DNA of 64,000 nt from Baylisascaris procyonis (GCA_037389465.1 JAZARR010000080.1:186001-250000); one strand, 5' to 3'; shown: positions 43,974 to 56,371, numbered from the stretch's first letter. Notes: generated by a model from the sequence alone, not told the origin. Translations and numbers: made by a program.

Positions 43974-44714
43974 GTAAATGTTCTTTGCCTTTGCTTGTTT
44001 AATTACTAACTCTAATTGTAGATTAATTCTGTGAATTTATGCGATCGATAATATCTGCATTGTTTAATCCAATGATTGGTTGAAACAAGGGCTTCGTTTA
44101 GCGAGAGAATTCTATGAGGATTAGAGTTTAGTTTCTTGGAAAAGAGGGAAGAAAATTTTCTAGAGTCCGTCGAAAATGGGGAATCGTACGATCTAGGCAA
44201 TCGAGAGCGTTATGGGGCTCATCAAAGTGGGGAAGGAAACTGATATTTTCTAAAATGAGCAAAAGTTTGATGCTAGAGACGATGATGAATGGTAAACAGG
44301 AATTTCATGCTCAAAAGACTATCTTTTACGGCTTATTTTTGTGAAATTGGGGAGGTCTTAACTGGAGTTCCTGCAGGTGATGTTAAAGTCTGTGTTGTCG
44401 GTGTATTGTCAGTATCTATTGTAAATTGTTTTTGCTGTGAGCGGTACGCAGCCATTCTGCTGGAAGACATAATGAGGAGATTATTTGTCTTTGTGTTCTA
44501 TTTGTCACTATAGTTTAGCCGTTCTTTAATTGCGCAGCAAGGCGAAATATGAGATTTTCTACCCAATGAGTGGAGAATATGCGGCAGCGTACTCTTTTCT
44601 TTTGTGCTTTGACGCATTTGTGCTATGGTCGCTGACGTCAAGTACACGTGTTTACTGATGCGTTTGCGTGTGGGAAGTTTTCACCACGATCGCTTATGCT
44701 ATGATGAACTTAGT

Positions 44715-44780
44715 TAACATCGCAAGTGTATATTCTGTGGCGCAAATGTCCAGCAGTATCACAGTCATCCTGATTTAGGC
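44715..44780 (+). pseudogene. Cys-x2-Cys ... His-x-His block in G, copy 1
   Basis: HRKCIFCGANVQQYHSHPDL follows an upstream in-frame TAA. The same CIFCGANVQQYHSHP is kept at 58655. The spacing (C-x2-C-x7-H-x-H) resembles a small zinc site but does not match a standard C2H2 or CCHC finger. Confidence 0.2.
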
Positions 44781-45462
44781 CTTTCGTTTTGTGGTTAGCA
44801 ATTCGCTCCGATTTCTATGTATGGATATTATTTGCTTTAATTATACGCGCACATACGATCGTTAAGTCGCATGAGTCTCATAGCTTGTTTTATTTAATTG
44901 ACGAAACGATTCGCATTTTTCAATGCAATTTTTTTTCAGTGACATATTTGTGCACTTCATTTAGATTAAGTATTTCAAATGAAATAATTAAATTCATAAT
45001 TAAATTCTCTCAGAGGAAGTTTGCAATCACTCGAGTGGTTTTTTGTGATATGAGGGCATTATTTAGCACATCTGTTATTTATGAATAAGTGCTGCAATTG
45101 TTTCATGAGTTGAGCGCCATTTAGAAGTGCTTATCTTGTCAGCTGTTTGGCATGCTCCTCTTGTTTTTTTAGGGAAAATATATTCACTTTATACGGTGTC
45201 ATATCAGCTAGATTCGATAAGCTTTTATTTTGCTCATTGCTTTTGCTCTTATTTTGCTCTTATTTTTCATGTTTTTTTCCTCTCTGAAGCTAAACATGAA
45301 TGATGCATATGCTCAACCGTTCAGAAGTTTCCTTTTTAAGTAGGGGGACTGTTCTTTCGATGGTTACAAGTTTCTTTTTTAATATATTTTGTTTTAAAAC
45401 AAATTTACCTTGTGAATACTTGTGATATCTCTTTGTCGTTTTTTTCTCTTTGTTTATTTTGT

Positions 45463-46300
45463 TTGAGGGAGAGGGTAACTCATTTCAACTGATGATGCAT
45501 TTTCCGATTATATGGTGCACAATCATGCTGTTTATTATCATTCTCCTCTATTTCTTCTCAGTTAAACTTAATTGCGTTCTGTACTGGCCCGCTATGAAAC
45601 GTTTTTAATTATCTTTTGGTTTATTTTATTGTTTATAATGACTGAGAATATGACATATATGTGACAGAGATATTTAAATGCAGAGAAATATTGAGTGGAA
45701 TTGTGATATGCTATCTGTATATGGGAGAAGAGTTCTCGAAGGAGTAATTTGGTATTTGTCATGGATGATGGTGATTTGATGTGTTGCCTAGTGGTTCTTT
45801 AGTTTAATACTCATATGCGCTCAAAAATCCCAATGCAGAGGCTTACTTGAAGGCTTTGAACTGTTCGAATGTAGAGAGGGAAGGAGTTAGGGGGAACTCC
45901 CAATTATGGACTGTTGGGAAGCCAATTTTTGAATTTTTTCCAGCGTTGAACCCGTTCGATTTAATTTTCTCATCTAAGGGATGCAAATGTTCTTGTTTGA
46001 TATTTGATTTGAGGGTTGTTGCCATATTGCGAAATATCGTTTCTTTCGTTCATTCGCGGTCCTTCCCCCTCCACCCTCGCCCATTCCATGTTCCCCTATC
46101 TCTCTACCCTCTCATATTTTCTGTCAAGCTATGACACGTTGAAATTGCTGCCAGTGTTTGCGTTTTTCATAAAGTTATATCTGCTTGCATGCGTTTCTAC
46201 TTACATAACTAAACCACTTATTACTTGCAGCCCCAAGAGAAGAGCCACGTCGGCAATTGGGCGGTCCTCCATCCGTATTGAAATTCTCTTTATTTTGTGA
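45463..46300. repeat. Segmental duplication block E, copy 2
   Basis: Matches 11320-12160 and 59301-60145. The terminal exon-like block is at 46231-46281. Similarity to the third copy extends further left, to about 45330/59177. Confidence 0.9.
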
Positions 46301-46519
46301 TATAATTTACCTTTCTATAAATTGATGTATTTGTTCGATTTTTTTTTGTACTAACACTTAACTAATAAACACTATTTCTATTGAAGTGATATCGATATGC
46401 ACAAATGACTATAGCATAGTTACAATCGCCTTCTCAAGTATTGAAGGATACAGGCAAAATGCTTGTCGCTTGGTCACCTTGTAAAGCATTTGGCGTGAAT
46501 CCTGGATGCTTATTGATTT

Positions 46520-47079
46520 TATGGACCGATATAGGAGGGATGATTTAACGTGCTTTTCGTAGAGAACGTGTATCGGCACGAGGAGCAGATAGAAAAGCAT
46601 ATCGAGGAAGTTCGTGAATGTTTTGTGGAAGGAGGGCGGAGAGTTGGCGAGAGATGTTACATACGAATAGAACCTTTTGGTGAACTGAGTTTGGTTGGTC
46701 GATTGGAGTAGAGCATCGCGAAGAAATGTACCTTTGCCGGTGGCTAGCGGAGCTCATTTGCGACTTTTTGCATTGTTCCTGGCTACCCAATGCTTGGCGC
46801 AATAACCACACTTGTCATAGTTGAGCTGGAGCTCGAGACCAATTCGCGAAAATTCGTCTCGAGCAAATCAAGCGCAAGATTCGCGGGGAACTTGGTATCG
46901 ATGGACCACCTCAAGTGTGGCCATCTGAGGGTTTTCCATCAATTCCTTAGGTGGCAAAATATTTGGGGTGTCAAGTACGACGGGATCGTCACTTATCGTT
47001 TTTAGCCGACGAGCCGGCTTATGTGGTCGTCGAACAAAAGGGCCGAAAACAACCAGAATTGGTTGTAGAGTATATGTGA
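46520..47079 (+). pseudogene. TGF-beta superfamily prodomain pseudogene, copy T3 (mosaic)
   Basis: This is the only copy in which ATG (46726) is in frame with the leader: MYLCRWLAELICDFLHCSWL. Then come CHS, TGA (46822), FAKIRLEQIKRKIRGELG and WPSEGFPSIP. Left of about 46730 it is nearly identical to T1 and T4; to the right it follows T2 (shared TGA, IRLEQIKRK, loss of the late prodomain). It is joined through the same short filler to the cox1 tail. Non-functional: it has a stop and a truncated prodomain, and there is no mature domain in the window. Confidence 0.65.
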
Positions 47080-47296
47080 TCTTCAGAGGTAAACCATAGA
47101 TGTTAGGCTGAGATTTCTTATGTTTTTATTATTTTTAAATTTTGTGGTCTTAATTATATTTTTAGCATAATTAAGTGCAAATTGAGGGGATAATGGCTTT
47201 ATGTTGAATAAGATAGGATAAGTTTAGTCTATAAGGATCATCGTACCGTTTTTAGTCTGTAGTTTGTTTTTTTAGTCATCGTACCATTTTTAGTTT
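47080..47296 (+). pseudogene. NUMT: cox1 tail, tRNA-Cys and tRNA-Met remnants, copy 3
   Basis: tRNA-Cys-like sequence starts at 47146, and CAT of tRNA-Met is at 47239-47241. Sequence equivalent to tRNA-Asp, tRNA-Gly, cox2 and the N-terminal half of cob is deleted. The junction contains a duplicated 19-nt segment (47238-47256 and 47276-47294). Confidence 0.7.
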
Positions 47297-47765
47297 CCAG
47301 TTTGTCGAGTGTAATTCCTATGTGGTTTTAATTTAATTTAATTTAAATGTGGTGGTCTGGTTTGTTTTTATTGGTTTCTCTTTGCCGTTTCCTTTTTCTG
47401 GGTGATCTTGAGATGTTTATTGAGCCTGACCCTATGTTGAGGCCTGTTCATATTGTGCCTGAGTGATATTTTTTGTTTTTGTATTCTTATTTTGCTGGCT
47501 ATTCATAATAAGGTTCTGGGTGTGGTGTCTTTCTTTGTTAGTATTTTGGTTTTTTTTAATTTTTGTCTTAGTGGGTAACTGTGTTTCTATGTTGTCTGAG
47601 GTGAATAAATTTCTTGTTTTTGCTTTTATTTGTGTCTCAGTGATTTTGAGTAGGCTTGGCTTATGCTTGCTTGAAGACCCGTTTATTATTTTGAGTATGA
47701 TCTTTTCTTTTTTATATTTCTTCGTGGTTTTTCTGTTTTTTTTTTTTAAGTTTATTATATTACTG
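47297..47765 (+). pseudogene. cob: NUMT: cob C-terminal pseudogene, copy 2
   Basis: It starts at SSVIPMW, crosses the same TTTAA-repeat deletion junction as 33785-33806, then [17 protein letters not shown] and a C-terminus with [10 protein letters not shown] and CLLEDPF. It shares the internal deletion with copy 1, so the deletion predates the duplication. Confidence 0.85.
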
Positions 47766-49409
47766 ATCGGATCTTTGCGTAGTTTGGTTGGTTTGTATAT
47801 AGTGTTAGAAATATAATAGGCTTGGGTCCTGTCGACCTAAACCTATTATATTCACATTCACATATAGCGGACTGCTTCGAACTTCATATAGTGTGTTAGT
47901 AGGAAATTGGCAATGGAGGTGAAAGGAAATAGCTATTGGTAGAGTGATTGCCTTACAATTCGTCTATGGGAGCAACAGATCTTCGTTAGTGTCATTATTT
48001 TTCTTAGCAGTATAATGGAGAGATAAGCATTTGAAAGCAGTGAATGAGCGATGCTCTTGGCATTTTTTAATGCAGATAATCATTATAAATTGCTTGGCTA
48101 GCTATTGATTTTTATTGTAGGTTAGCATTCGCAAGTTTAGTCGTGTTCGTAGAATTAGCGACTAGCGAGCCAGATTTCGTTATTGAAGTTGTTGGTGCAG
48201 ATGAGTGAAATGTACATTCTGCATTGAAAATGTCTCATTTTTAATGAATTGTCTTTGTGGAGTATCCCTGTTAAGGAGTTAATAATTTTGGCGATCATCC
48301 TAACTTATGCTGCCTTCACTATATCTCCCTTACCCCCACCCTATCCACTAGAGGGGATTTCCTAAGCAATTATCTCAGATCGTATATATCTCTATGACCC
48401 TTTTCTTTAAAAAGCTTCTTAATTTCTTCTGTCATTGTCTTAACGAGCAACGTGATCACTTCCCAAAACCTTCGTAATGGACATCATTTCCTGGGTAGAA
48501 TAAGTTTGTCTATCACTTTTTCCTTATCTTTTGTTAGTTCATCTCGTCATTTGCTGTGATGAATTTATGGGTCCTTTTCGTCATGAAATTATTCTCCCAT
48601 CTTTGTGGCATTTGAGATTTTACTCGAGTTTCTTTTTTTTGTTTTTTGAGTTTTCATTATTTTTTCCATTTTTAATTTACTAATGAATTTTAGCGGAATA
48701 TGCCATTAGATATTACAATTTTCTTCTTTGAAGCTTCTAGTGGCTACTTAAACCATTTTTTAAATTTTGAATCATTTGAATTCTTTAGGTTTATGAGGAT
48801 TGGTTTGGTGGAGTCGAATAAGCCAAGAGTTATAGGTTTATCATGATTGGTTTGATGGAGTCGAATAGCCGAGAGTTATAGGTTCATGAGGATTGGTTTG
48901 ATGGAGTCGAATAGCCGAGAGTTTTAGGTTATGCTATGCAATAGCCAACAGCGAAGATGCATGAAATGGCATCGGTGGTTTACGATAGGATGTTATGGGG
49001 AGATGTTTTTCCTCTTTTCACCTTCTTTGCAGTATGAGCCTACTTTTTGTTTATGTGCTTTATTTGAATTCTATATATCGACCAATAATTGCACTTTCTT
49101 TTTATTATTATTTATGTGCTGCTTTATTTGAAGCTATTTTTGAACGTTTTTTTTTTCATGGAGTTATATTGAGTGTTGCTTTGATGCCTCATTAATTTTG
49201 AATTTACCTGATGAGCATATCGATTGCAACAATTGCATTCAGAAACAAAAAAATAGTGCAGTAAACGGAAAATTAAAATATAAGAAGCACATTTAGTGCA
49301 TATCGCTAAGACTGTTGTGATCTCTAGATTATTTCAGAGTTTTTAAAGAGTATTTTATAGGTGTAAATATTAAGGAATCTATCGAATTCGTCGATACAAT
49401 TTGAAGTAG

Positions 49410-49533
49410 CGAAGTACTTTGAAGTACTTCTTGATGTCGGAACAAGTGGGCGGTGCAACGATGCCAATGTTGAACAAGGATGGCTATGTTTTTTCACGAT
49501 CCAGCATGTCAGGGGTCGACGGCATCGTTGGAG
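49410..49533 (+). pseudogene. Possible exon F1, copy 2
   Basis: Same length as 35865-35988 and open to the GTACA donor: FLMSEQVGGATMPMLNKDG, YVFSRSSMSGVDGIVG. Confidence 0.35.
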
Positions 49534-51020
49534 GTACATTGAACGTTACGTGATGTATTCTTAGTTGAAAAGAATTGTTACCTGATGTAACAAGTGCGAA
49601 CACTTGTCAAAAGTGTTTTTGTGTTGTTCGGGTACTTTAGGGCGGGTAAGGGTACTGTAGCAACTGCCTTAGATCACTTTCTCTGACATCTAAAAATCTT
49701 TTTTTTTCAAACCTTTCAAATATTATCATACTCGATCTCCACTCATCAATAAAAAGTCGTTAGTTTGCCTCTGTTATATCCGATCGAAGAAGTACAACGG
49801 TTTTGATCATTGTTGAAAGCCACGTTGCGTTGATTTATCTCTCATCGTTGCATCGCTTTTGTATATAAATCCGAACATATCGTTATTGAATGAGTAGCAA
49901 TTACTAAAACTTGAATTAATGAATACAAGACTATTTTGATTTCAGGTATGCCCCCGAGATTTCCACAGGAAGGCCGAAAAAATTCAGTATGGTAGTCGGA
50001 TATCGAGCTGTAAATGGTATGGTGCAATTTTTGAATTTGCTCCAAATCTTGCAACCAAAACAGTCATGAGTTTGAATTAATTTATTGGATGATTGCCAAC
50101 ATCTCTGTTATCTAAAATTTTATCGGTTATAATTGCTTGAAATATTGTTTTATTGATTTGATTCAGGTGATGATACTAGGCATATTTCACTTAATATACC
50201 TTTTATGGTTGCATATGTTGCATGTTTTATTGCCTCGTCGAGTGCACGGGTGAAAATGTCCACCAAATGCATTGCATGTTGGGATGTCTTCACGGGCGGT
50301 TGATATATTATCGTCCCCGTTGCCGAAACCCCCCCCCACCCGCCCTGTTTGCCGATATGCCTCTGTTGCATTTGTACGTAGGTGCGTTAGAATAGGCTCG
50401 AAAGGTTGCTGTGTCGAAGGAAGCGAATTATTTGTTGATGATCTACTAGACGTATAGGTGATGGTGGAGCAGATCTTAAGCATCGGTCAGGTCGGCTTGG
50501 CTGATTCTCGATTAGAAAGCGCAGTTTATTTGTATGTATGCAAAGCTGTTATTGCATCATATTGCCTTATAGATTTTGGAAGTGATTCGTGACGTTTACT
50601 CCTTAATCGAAGTGGGCAACATATATGTTTAAGTGGGTTCGAATCACGGTCACGACCCGGATTCGGACCGCATTTGATCTAAACTCTTCTAAGGCGCTTA
50701 AATTTGGCAAGTGCAACTTCATTTTGTAGTTACAACAACTACGGAATGCGCGCATTGAGGTGAAGTGCTTATAAGGCAATAGTTTTTTCTTTGATTTTGC
50801 AGATCTAGCATAGTCTTTTGGTAAGTAGAGATTGGTGAGGTTTCGACGAATGCTGTTAGCGTTTCACCATTTGTGATCGATCGGTTTTTGCTCTCTGTTA
50901 TTAAATTAACAGAAATTCGTACATGCTGCTGTCACTTTTGTTTTCGAGAACAGGAAGGTAACCTGAGGTTCGTTAAACGGGACTTACGCTTTCCCGCGAA
51001 AGTTGGGGGGGGGGGTAGAC

Positions 51021-51167
51021 ATGGAGGGGCAAAATTTTTCTGAATATTTTAAAAGGGAATACCCTTTCGTCTATCGTGCTAAGACGAATGTCACTAAAAT
51101 CAGAGAAGACGGACGGGACGAAAAACGGAGAAATAAGCAGTTTAAAATTGCTACTCTGTGCTGGTAA
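51021..51167 (+). CDS. Short 48-residue ORF, block A copy 3
   Basis: Same sequence as 839-985. Confidence 0.3.
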   Translation: MEGQNFSEYFKREYPFVYRAKTNVTKIREDGRDEKRRNKQFKIATLCW

Positions 51168-51346
51168 ATGTGCCTTATCACTTAGAATAAAATTGGTCAT
51201 GAATTCCCGAAAGTTTTGGGGAAGAAAGGTCATTTCACAAAAATCTTGTAAGAAAATCTTTTGAGAGGGGGTATTTCTGTGCCGACGAGCACGAGAGGGC
51301 AGAGTTGACTCAAAGAGGACGGGGTTAGCCCCTGTGGAATGGCCTC

Positions 51347-51512
51347 TACTTGAGCATCATTGAACGCGGACGCTTGTTCGCGTGAAAGTGACCGCAACGT
51401 ACATTACCGTAATGTTGACCATGACGTAGAACGTCATGTTGGCATCAAAGTAATGGGTGGCAATAGGCACGCATATATAAGCAGTGCTTTTTGCAGTAGC
51501 GTTGACTGTTAT
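51347..51512 (+). promoter_or_regulatory. Promoter-like element, block A copy 3
   Basis: Palindromes at 51401-51415 and 51422-51436, TATATAA at 51474-51480. Confidence 0.45.
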
Positions 51513-52874
51513 TCGTGTTGGGGTGGGGTGCGTTGGGGCCGAGGGGTGTTGTGGTGCACTGATCATTGAGAAGAGTGTGAAGTAGTTTTGTGGTGCGCGG
51601 TTCCTACTGTTTGCCGTGCTGTTGTTGCGCCGTTTGATGTGCAGATGTGTGATGTAGCTTATATCTAGCCTACACCCATAGGTACTGAGATTTTTAGTGT
51701 ATGTTTTCAACAGACGTTTTTTTGAAGGTTGGTATATGCGTGAAGAGAACACGATTCCGTATTCGGAATCTTAGGCTCCTTTTACCTAACACGGCTCCTC
51801 CTTCCTAATCTATGATTGCTTTTTAAAACAGATTTATCTGCCCATCGGTAGATAGAGCCAATTGTTTGAGTTTATTAAGTTGTGATTGGTCGGGCTAGTG
51901 AGCCTTTAACAACCATCGGGTGCAATTAAAAAAGGAATTATATTCTTGTTCGATAATTATTTGCTTATTGTTATTGGTTGGTCTTGTTATGGTATTTTCA
52001 GTAATAATCACATCCTCAGCGGGGTTCCACGTTTTGCCGATGGGAACTAAGCGTAGACTCCATAAGAGTGGTTGAGGTCCGTGCTAGCTTTTGGTATACA
52101 TGCATGTAGACTTTTTCTGCAGCTGTGGTGAAGTTTTCTTCCAATGCCACAGGTCGTATGCTAGTGGCACAAAGGACTTCAAGGTCTTCTGATGGCACGC
52201 ATGGGGGGTTTATTAGTCGCGGAGAGTAGGCGGTGCAAATTACATTTCATAGGGTATTATTCAAATGGAATTTGTATGAGTATGTGTTTCTTGGTTGATT
52301 TTTTCTATTATAATTGCATTGAGCGCTGGAAAGTGCTTTAATTTGGTTCTCTTTGATTGTTTCTTTTTTTGAAATTTAGAAACGATTGCCGCATTCCTCC
52401 GATTGTCTTTTTTATTCAGCTCATGTCAAGAACGAGCAGTCTTCTTATGGGCAGTAGGGATGTGATTCAGTTTGCATGTTCGTTCGAGTGGGCTTTACTT
52501 CATAGTTTAGAGTAGCATTGCAAGGATATAGTGAAAAGGGACAAAAAACAAAAGGTATATTTCTTTCTATCATTTCGCAAATTTATGCAGAAACAAGAAT
52601 ATTTCAAAGACTGAGTAAAGTTTCGTGGCTGTCCCCTTGACGATACATCCGTATTAGGTCGGTCACTGCCATGCCGCGACCGCCTTTGTGTTTATTCTTG
52701 CGTCTGTGTCCCTCTTTGTTTGGGAAGTGTTGTCATCGCAGTGCCCTATGGTGACGCGACGGGGGTACATGTGGCACGTACCGCAATATTACGAACTGTG
52801 CAATCTGTGTTGTTTACTTTACACTGAATTATTACTATTTACAACTTTCAGGGTTACTTTTTTCATCCTTGCAG

Positions 52875-52943
52875 GATAGTTTCTTAGGATGATAGCACTT
52901 CGGAATTTGGCCAGGAAGAAGGTTTTGTGGGTTGTGAGGGAAG
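52875..52943 (+). pseudogene. Short exon, block A copy 3, broken
   Basis: ATG has become ATA, a TAG interrupts the frame and the donor GT is GG. Confidence 0.4.
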
Positions 52944-53594
52944 GGCGAAACGTTCTAGTTGTCAGGCCAGCAATAGCTGGAACAGCTTAAAAAATGCCCT
53001 GCTGTTGATCTTTGACAATTCTTTCTCTCTTTTTTCCTTCAATTTTTTTTAAAAGAATGCTCACTTTCTTAAGACTGCATCGCTACAGCAGTTGATTTGT
53101 TCTGGTACTTTTATAGGTGACCGTATTGGAAAGTATCATCATTATTCAGCACATTCGGTGGAACATTTGTATTTCAAATGCGATTAAAAGTTTGGGTATA
53201 CGGAATGCCGGTCTATTACTACGGGAACTTGAGTATACTGTGTTCGTGAACGCTTACGCGTATCTAAAAAAGTTTGTATTGGGCAGATAACTGACTGCAT
53301 TCTATTGTTTCAGTGTACGATACGAGCATAACGACAAACGGATCATTTCAAGCGAGAGCGATGGAAAAGGCATGAAGCGTTTTATGACAGCTTCATTACG
53401 ATGAGCGGTGCCTGAAACGTCGCTACGAAGGAATGAGAGAACAAACTCAGATGGTGAGTGCATTCACGGTAGCACTTCAGCTAGAGGTGTTTCATATTTC
53501 ATCTGTTTTATTAGCAGTCCACTTATGGTGGTAGACTTCAATTCATCTCATGGGAGTTATCCGTTGATTGCCTACCTGGTTCATAGTCCAGCAG

Positions 53595-53789
53595 AAATTA
53601 CTCATCAAAGAAGAATCCGTTATTATGGACCCAGTTGCTCCTGATTTTTACTCCCATAATGCCACCGTCCTGTCATCGCACACTAACAGCACTCTAGGTG
53701 TTTTGCAGTCAGAGAAGGCGATTCAGGTGAATAAGTCGTTTTGTTTAGAGCTGTCCACCATATTTGGGTTGCATATTATAACGCTTTAG
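53595..53789 (+). CDS. Possible terminal exon B2, copy 2
   Basis: 64 codons to TAG, same frame and length as 3391-3585, reading VIMDPVAPDFYSHNATV then KAIQVNKSFCLELST. Confidence 0.4.
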   Translation, partial: KLLIKEESVIMDPVAPDFYSHNATVLSSHTNSTLGVLQSEKAIQVNKSFCLELSTIFGLHIITL

Positions 53790-54081
53790 TCACTCTTTGT
53801 AACAGTTTAATGAGCTCGTTTGATCCTTATTTCGTCAATGTCGCCGTCCTCCCACCTAGTTAAACCTTTTATTATGGTTGTAATGCGTCATATGAATAAT
53901 AATATACATGAGTTAAAGGCTTAGTAAGTGAATAATGTTTGCGAGTTGAAAGGTTAATGAATATTTAAGGGGCAAACTTAACCCGTTATAAAAACCATTT
54001 ATAGCTGTCAACATATGGATATATTTTATTAAGAATAGATGTTACTCTTACCTCATATAGATAGAGTGATGTTGATTTTAG

Positions 54082-54153
54082 ATGCCGAACTGAGGTATAT
54101 CGAATATGCAACACATACTTGGTGGTGGCTACGAAAACGACAATTTTGAGGAG
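54082..54153 (+). CDS. Possible internal exon B3, copy 2
   Basis: 72 bases between GATTTTAG and GTAAGG, open as CRTEVYRICNTYLVVATK. Confidence 0.35.
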
Positions 54154-54960
54154 GTAAGGATTCGTTTATTGCTCGTTACTGTTGCAGTCAAGAAGGTTGT
54201 TGGTAGGAGATGATTTTAGGATTTATGTCTCTCAATTAAGGTTTCTCTTTGTATGCGTTTTTGCAAGGTTATGTACATTTTGGAAGTTATCTATTTGCAT
54301 TTTGCGCTAGCAAATTTGCATAATACGACTCTTTTTTAAAAATATTCATACATCATTACGCGCGTTTCATTATTTGTTGGTTGAAAATATTTAAAAACAT
54401 TCGAAATATGCAGTTATTTAACTTGTTGATTTGATCAGTTGAATTGCAAGGACACGTATCGTCCCTGCCTGTCTCAAATGGGTTTTCACTTGATGCCTTT
54501 TTTAGAAATTTATTAAATTTTTCGTAATGCGATTGTCGTGTTAGTGATTTTTTCTGATCACTCCTCTCATTCGTGGAATTTAAATTGTTAATGATGGAGA
54601 ATGAGAGCATCACTTTCGTATCTTTCGTAGTTGCTTAGTCATTAAACGAGAATAACTCTTCTTTCATTTTCTTCTGCTTAATTTTCATAATGCTTTATGG
54701 GTGGCTACCTTTGACCAAAATTTGTGAATCATTATTTTTGAAATGAGTTCGTTGATGAAACCTTTTTTCGCCTCGAAACTGCGATTGAATATTTCTGACT
54801 AGATTTTGTAAGTACACAGTTTCTGAGTTCACGGCTCTTTTCTGTGGCCGACTTGTGGATTAGTAGCTGACGGGATGTTAAAAATGACTTTTTTTATGCA
54901 ATCAGAATGGGATTTTAGCAGTGGAATGTTAGAAATGTTTGTTATACTGTAGTGGCCTAC

Positions 54961-55897
54961 AAGTACTGAGGTTTGATTTGATCAGAAACCACGTTGAAGG
55001 CATCAGAAATTAGGCACTTCTTGAGTGGTTTTTCTAAGAAACGATTAAAATTTTCACTTATTAGTTTTTGTTGGCGTTTCATTGCCGGCCAATTCGGGAA
55101 ATATCAGAGTTTATGTGATTGACCCTTTTCTCTAACTTGGGTCATATGCGATTCAAATGCATTTACTTTTGCAAACCGACTTACACTAAACGAGAGAGTA
55201 ATGGGATAAATCGTACGGAAGTTTCTTGTGAATTGATCTGGGAGCTTTTTCTGAACAGCTGGCCATCACAGGCAAGCTGGCAGTATATTTGATTGGTTTG
55301 ACAGCTGAGCATGGAGTCAGTCGAATGAAAGCTGTTTGAATATACAATCAGTTGATTTGCTGATTTTTAATGGCAGTCATTCATACCAGATTTTATAAAT
55401 TCAGTAAAGTTCCGAAGCTGTTTTTTGTAGTTATTAAGTAACAATTCCTGTGGTAATTCTTCTACGAAATTTTTTAGGCTGTGCGGACGCACAGACATGG
55501 TATGCTGCGGCGAGTGCATCATTAAGTGGGTTACGGTGGTTGCAGCACAGGGCAAGGCGAATGCCTTGCAACGAAGCACTTTGAATAGTGGTTTGTTTCT
55601 TTTATGTTGTTATGTTGTTTGAAATTACCCATTAACTTTGAGAGTATGCGTAATTTTCAATGAAGAGAACTTAAAGTTGGGAGGAATAATCTGGGAGGGA
55701 GTAGTCTGTACTCAGTTACTGATAAGATCACTTTATAGCATTCATTTTCCCTACTGATATAAGCACTGAAATATTGGCAAAGAAACAGTGCGATGTGGCC
55801 TAGGTACACTTCTAATTAGCACGATTTTGTGCTAGTGGAGCCTGCATAATGAAATTATTACTTTTTATTTATAAACTGTGACATAAATATATTTCAG
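54961..55897. other. Single-copy region with one weak exon-like block
   Basis: Near 55479-55570 a TTTTTTAG precedes a less AT-rich block with frames reading TWYAAASASLSGLRWLQ and TDMVCCGECIIKWVTVVAA. It could be an upstream exon of the WD40 gene, but the frame is undetermined. Confidence 0.2.
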
Positions 55898-56029
55898 AAC
55901 AGGTATATAACGCACATAACCATTCAGTAACAAACGTTTGTTTTCATCGCAATCCGTTCATTAATGGTGCGAACGATGCGGTTGTCGCCCAATACGATTT
56001 GTGGAGTCCAACGTTCTGCAGAAATTCAT
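55898..56029 (+). CDS. WD40-protein exon W1
   Basis: WD40 repeats form beta-propellers that scaffold protein complexes. Acceptor ATATTTCAG, donor CAT/GTAAGT. The frame QVYNAHNHSVTNVCFHRNPF, INGANDAVVAQYDLWSP follows the repeat pattern (H ... S-V-T-x-V-x-F ... G-x-x-D-x-x-V-x-x-Y-D). Codon composition is less AT-rich than the surrounding DNA. Joining the last base of this exon to the first acceptor of W2 (56145) would create TAA, so either another acceptor is used, an exon is missing, or the gene is broken here. Confidence 0.45.
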
Positions 56030-56144
56030 GTAAGTTCTTATTTTTTATAGATTTTATATTTGTTACTGCTATACATTTTATAGTTTCTACTGTTTTGTCG
56101 ATATTCTCTTTAGAGGTTGAAATGATTTAAAAATTACATTGCAG

Positions 56145-56371
56145 AAATTGCATTGCATTGCAGAATTGTTGGACATATGGAATTCGGCTTGCATCTCGAG
56201 CAGATCGATATGTTTATATCGCCAGACGACGGAGGTTCGGTTCGATTTTGGGATTTGAGACGCTACGTTGAAGCGGTTTGTCGCGCATCACGGTCCGGCC
56301 AGTTTTGCACTGCATTCGAGCTACGATGGTCGAATCTGATAGCGACCGCCGGCAACGATATGTTCATCCGT
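56145..56371 (+). CDS. WD40-protein exon W2
   Basis: Acceptor TTACATTGCAG (a second CAG is at 56161), donor CGT/GTGAGT, open throughout in one frame. VGHMEFGLHLEQIDMFISPD and DGGSVRFWDLRRYVEAV give a canonical WD repeat ending in W-D-L-R, the WDxR form often seen in CUL4-DDB1 substrate receptors (DCAFs). ELRWSNLIATAGNDMFIR begins the next repeat. No copy elsewhere in the window and no stop, so this is the best candidate for a living gene. Confidence 0.6.

Larger units (their letters stand above)
43520..44950. repeat. Segmental duplication block G, copy 1
   Basis: Partner at 57440-58910, about 13.93 kb away, consistent with the period of the tandem array. Contains an exon and several shared open frames. 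44951-45462 is partly shared with the next unit and holds no gene. Confidence 0.85.
47297..50184. repeat. Segmental duplication block F, copy 2
   Basis: Partner of 33762-36638. Includes the hairpin at 47810-47852, the 46-bp repeat at 48786-48924 (one unit 47 bp), and exon relics at 49410-49533 and 49946. 47860-48780 shows no gene. Confidence 0.9.
50185..52990. repeat. Segmental duplication block A, copy 3
   Basis: Close to copies 1 and 2 up to about 52630, then noticeably more diverged, which suggests a conversion tract boundary there. Continues into block B. The left exon relic (50167-50303) has three replacements. Confidence 0.9.
52991..54960. repeat. Segmental duplication block B, copy 2
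   Basis: Partner of 2845-4987. B1 (53314-53453) is frameshifted. B2 and B3 stay open. Confidence 0.85.
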
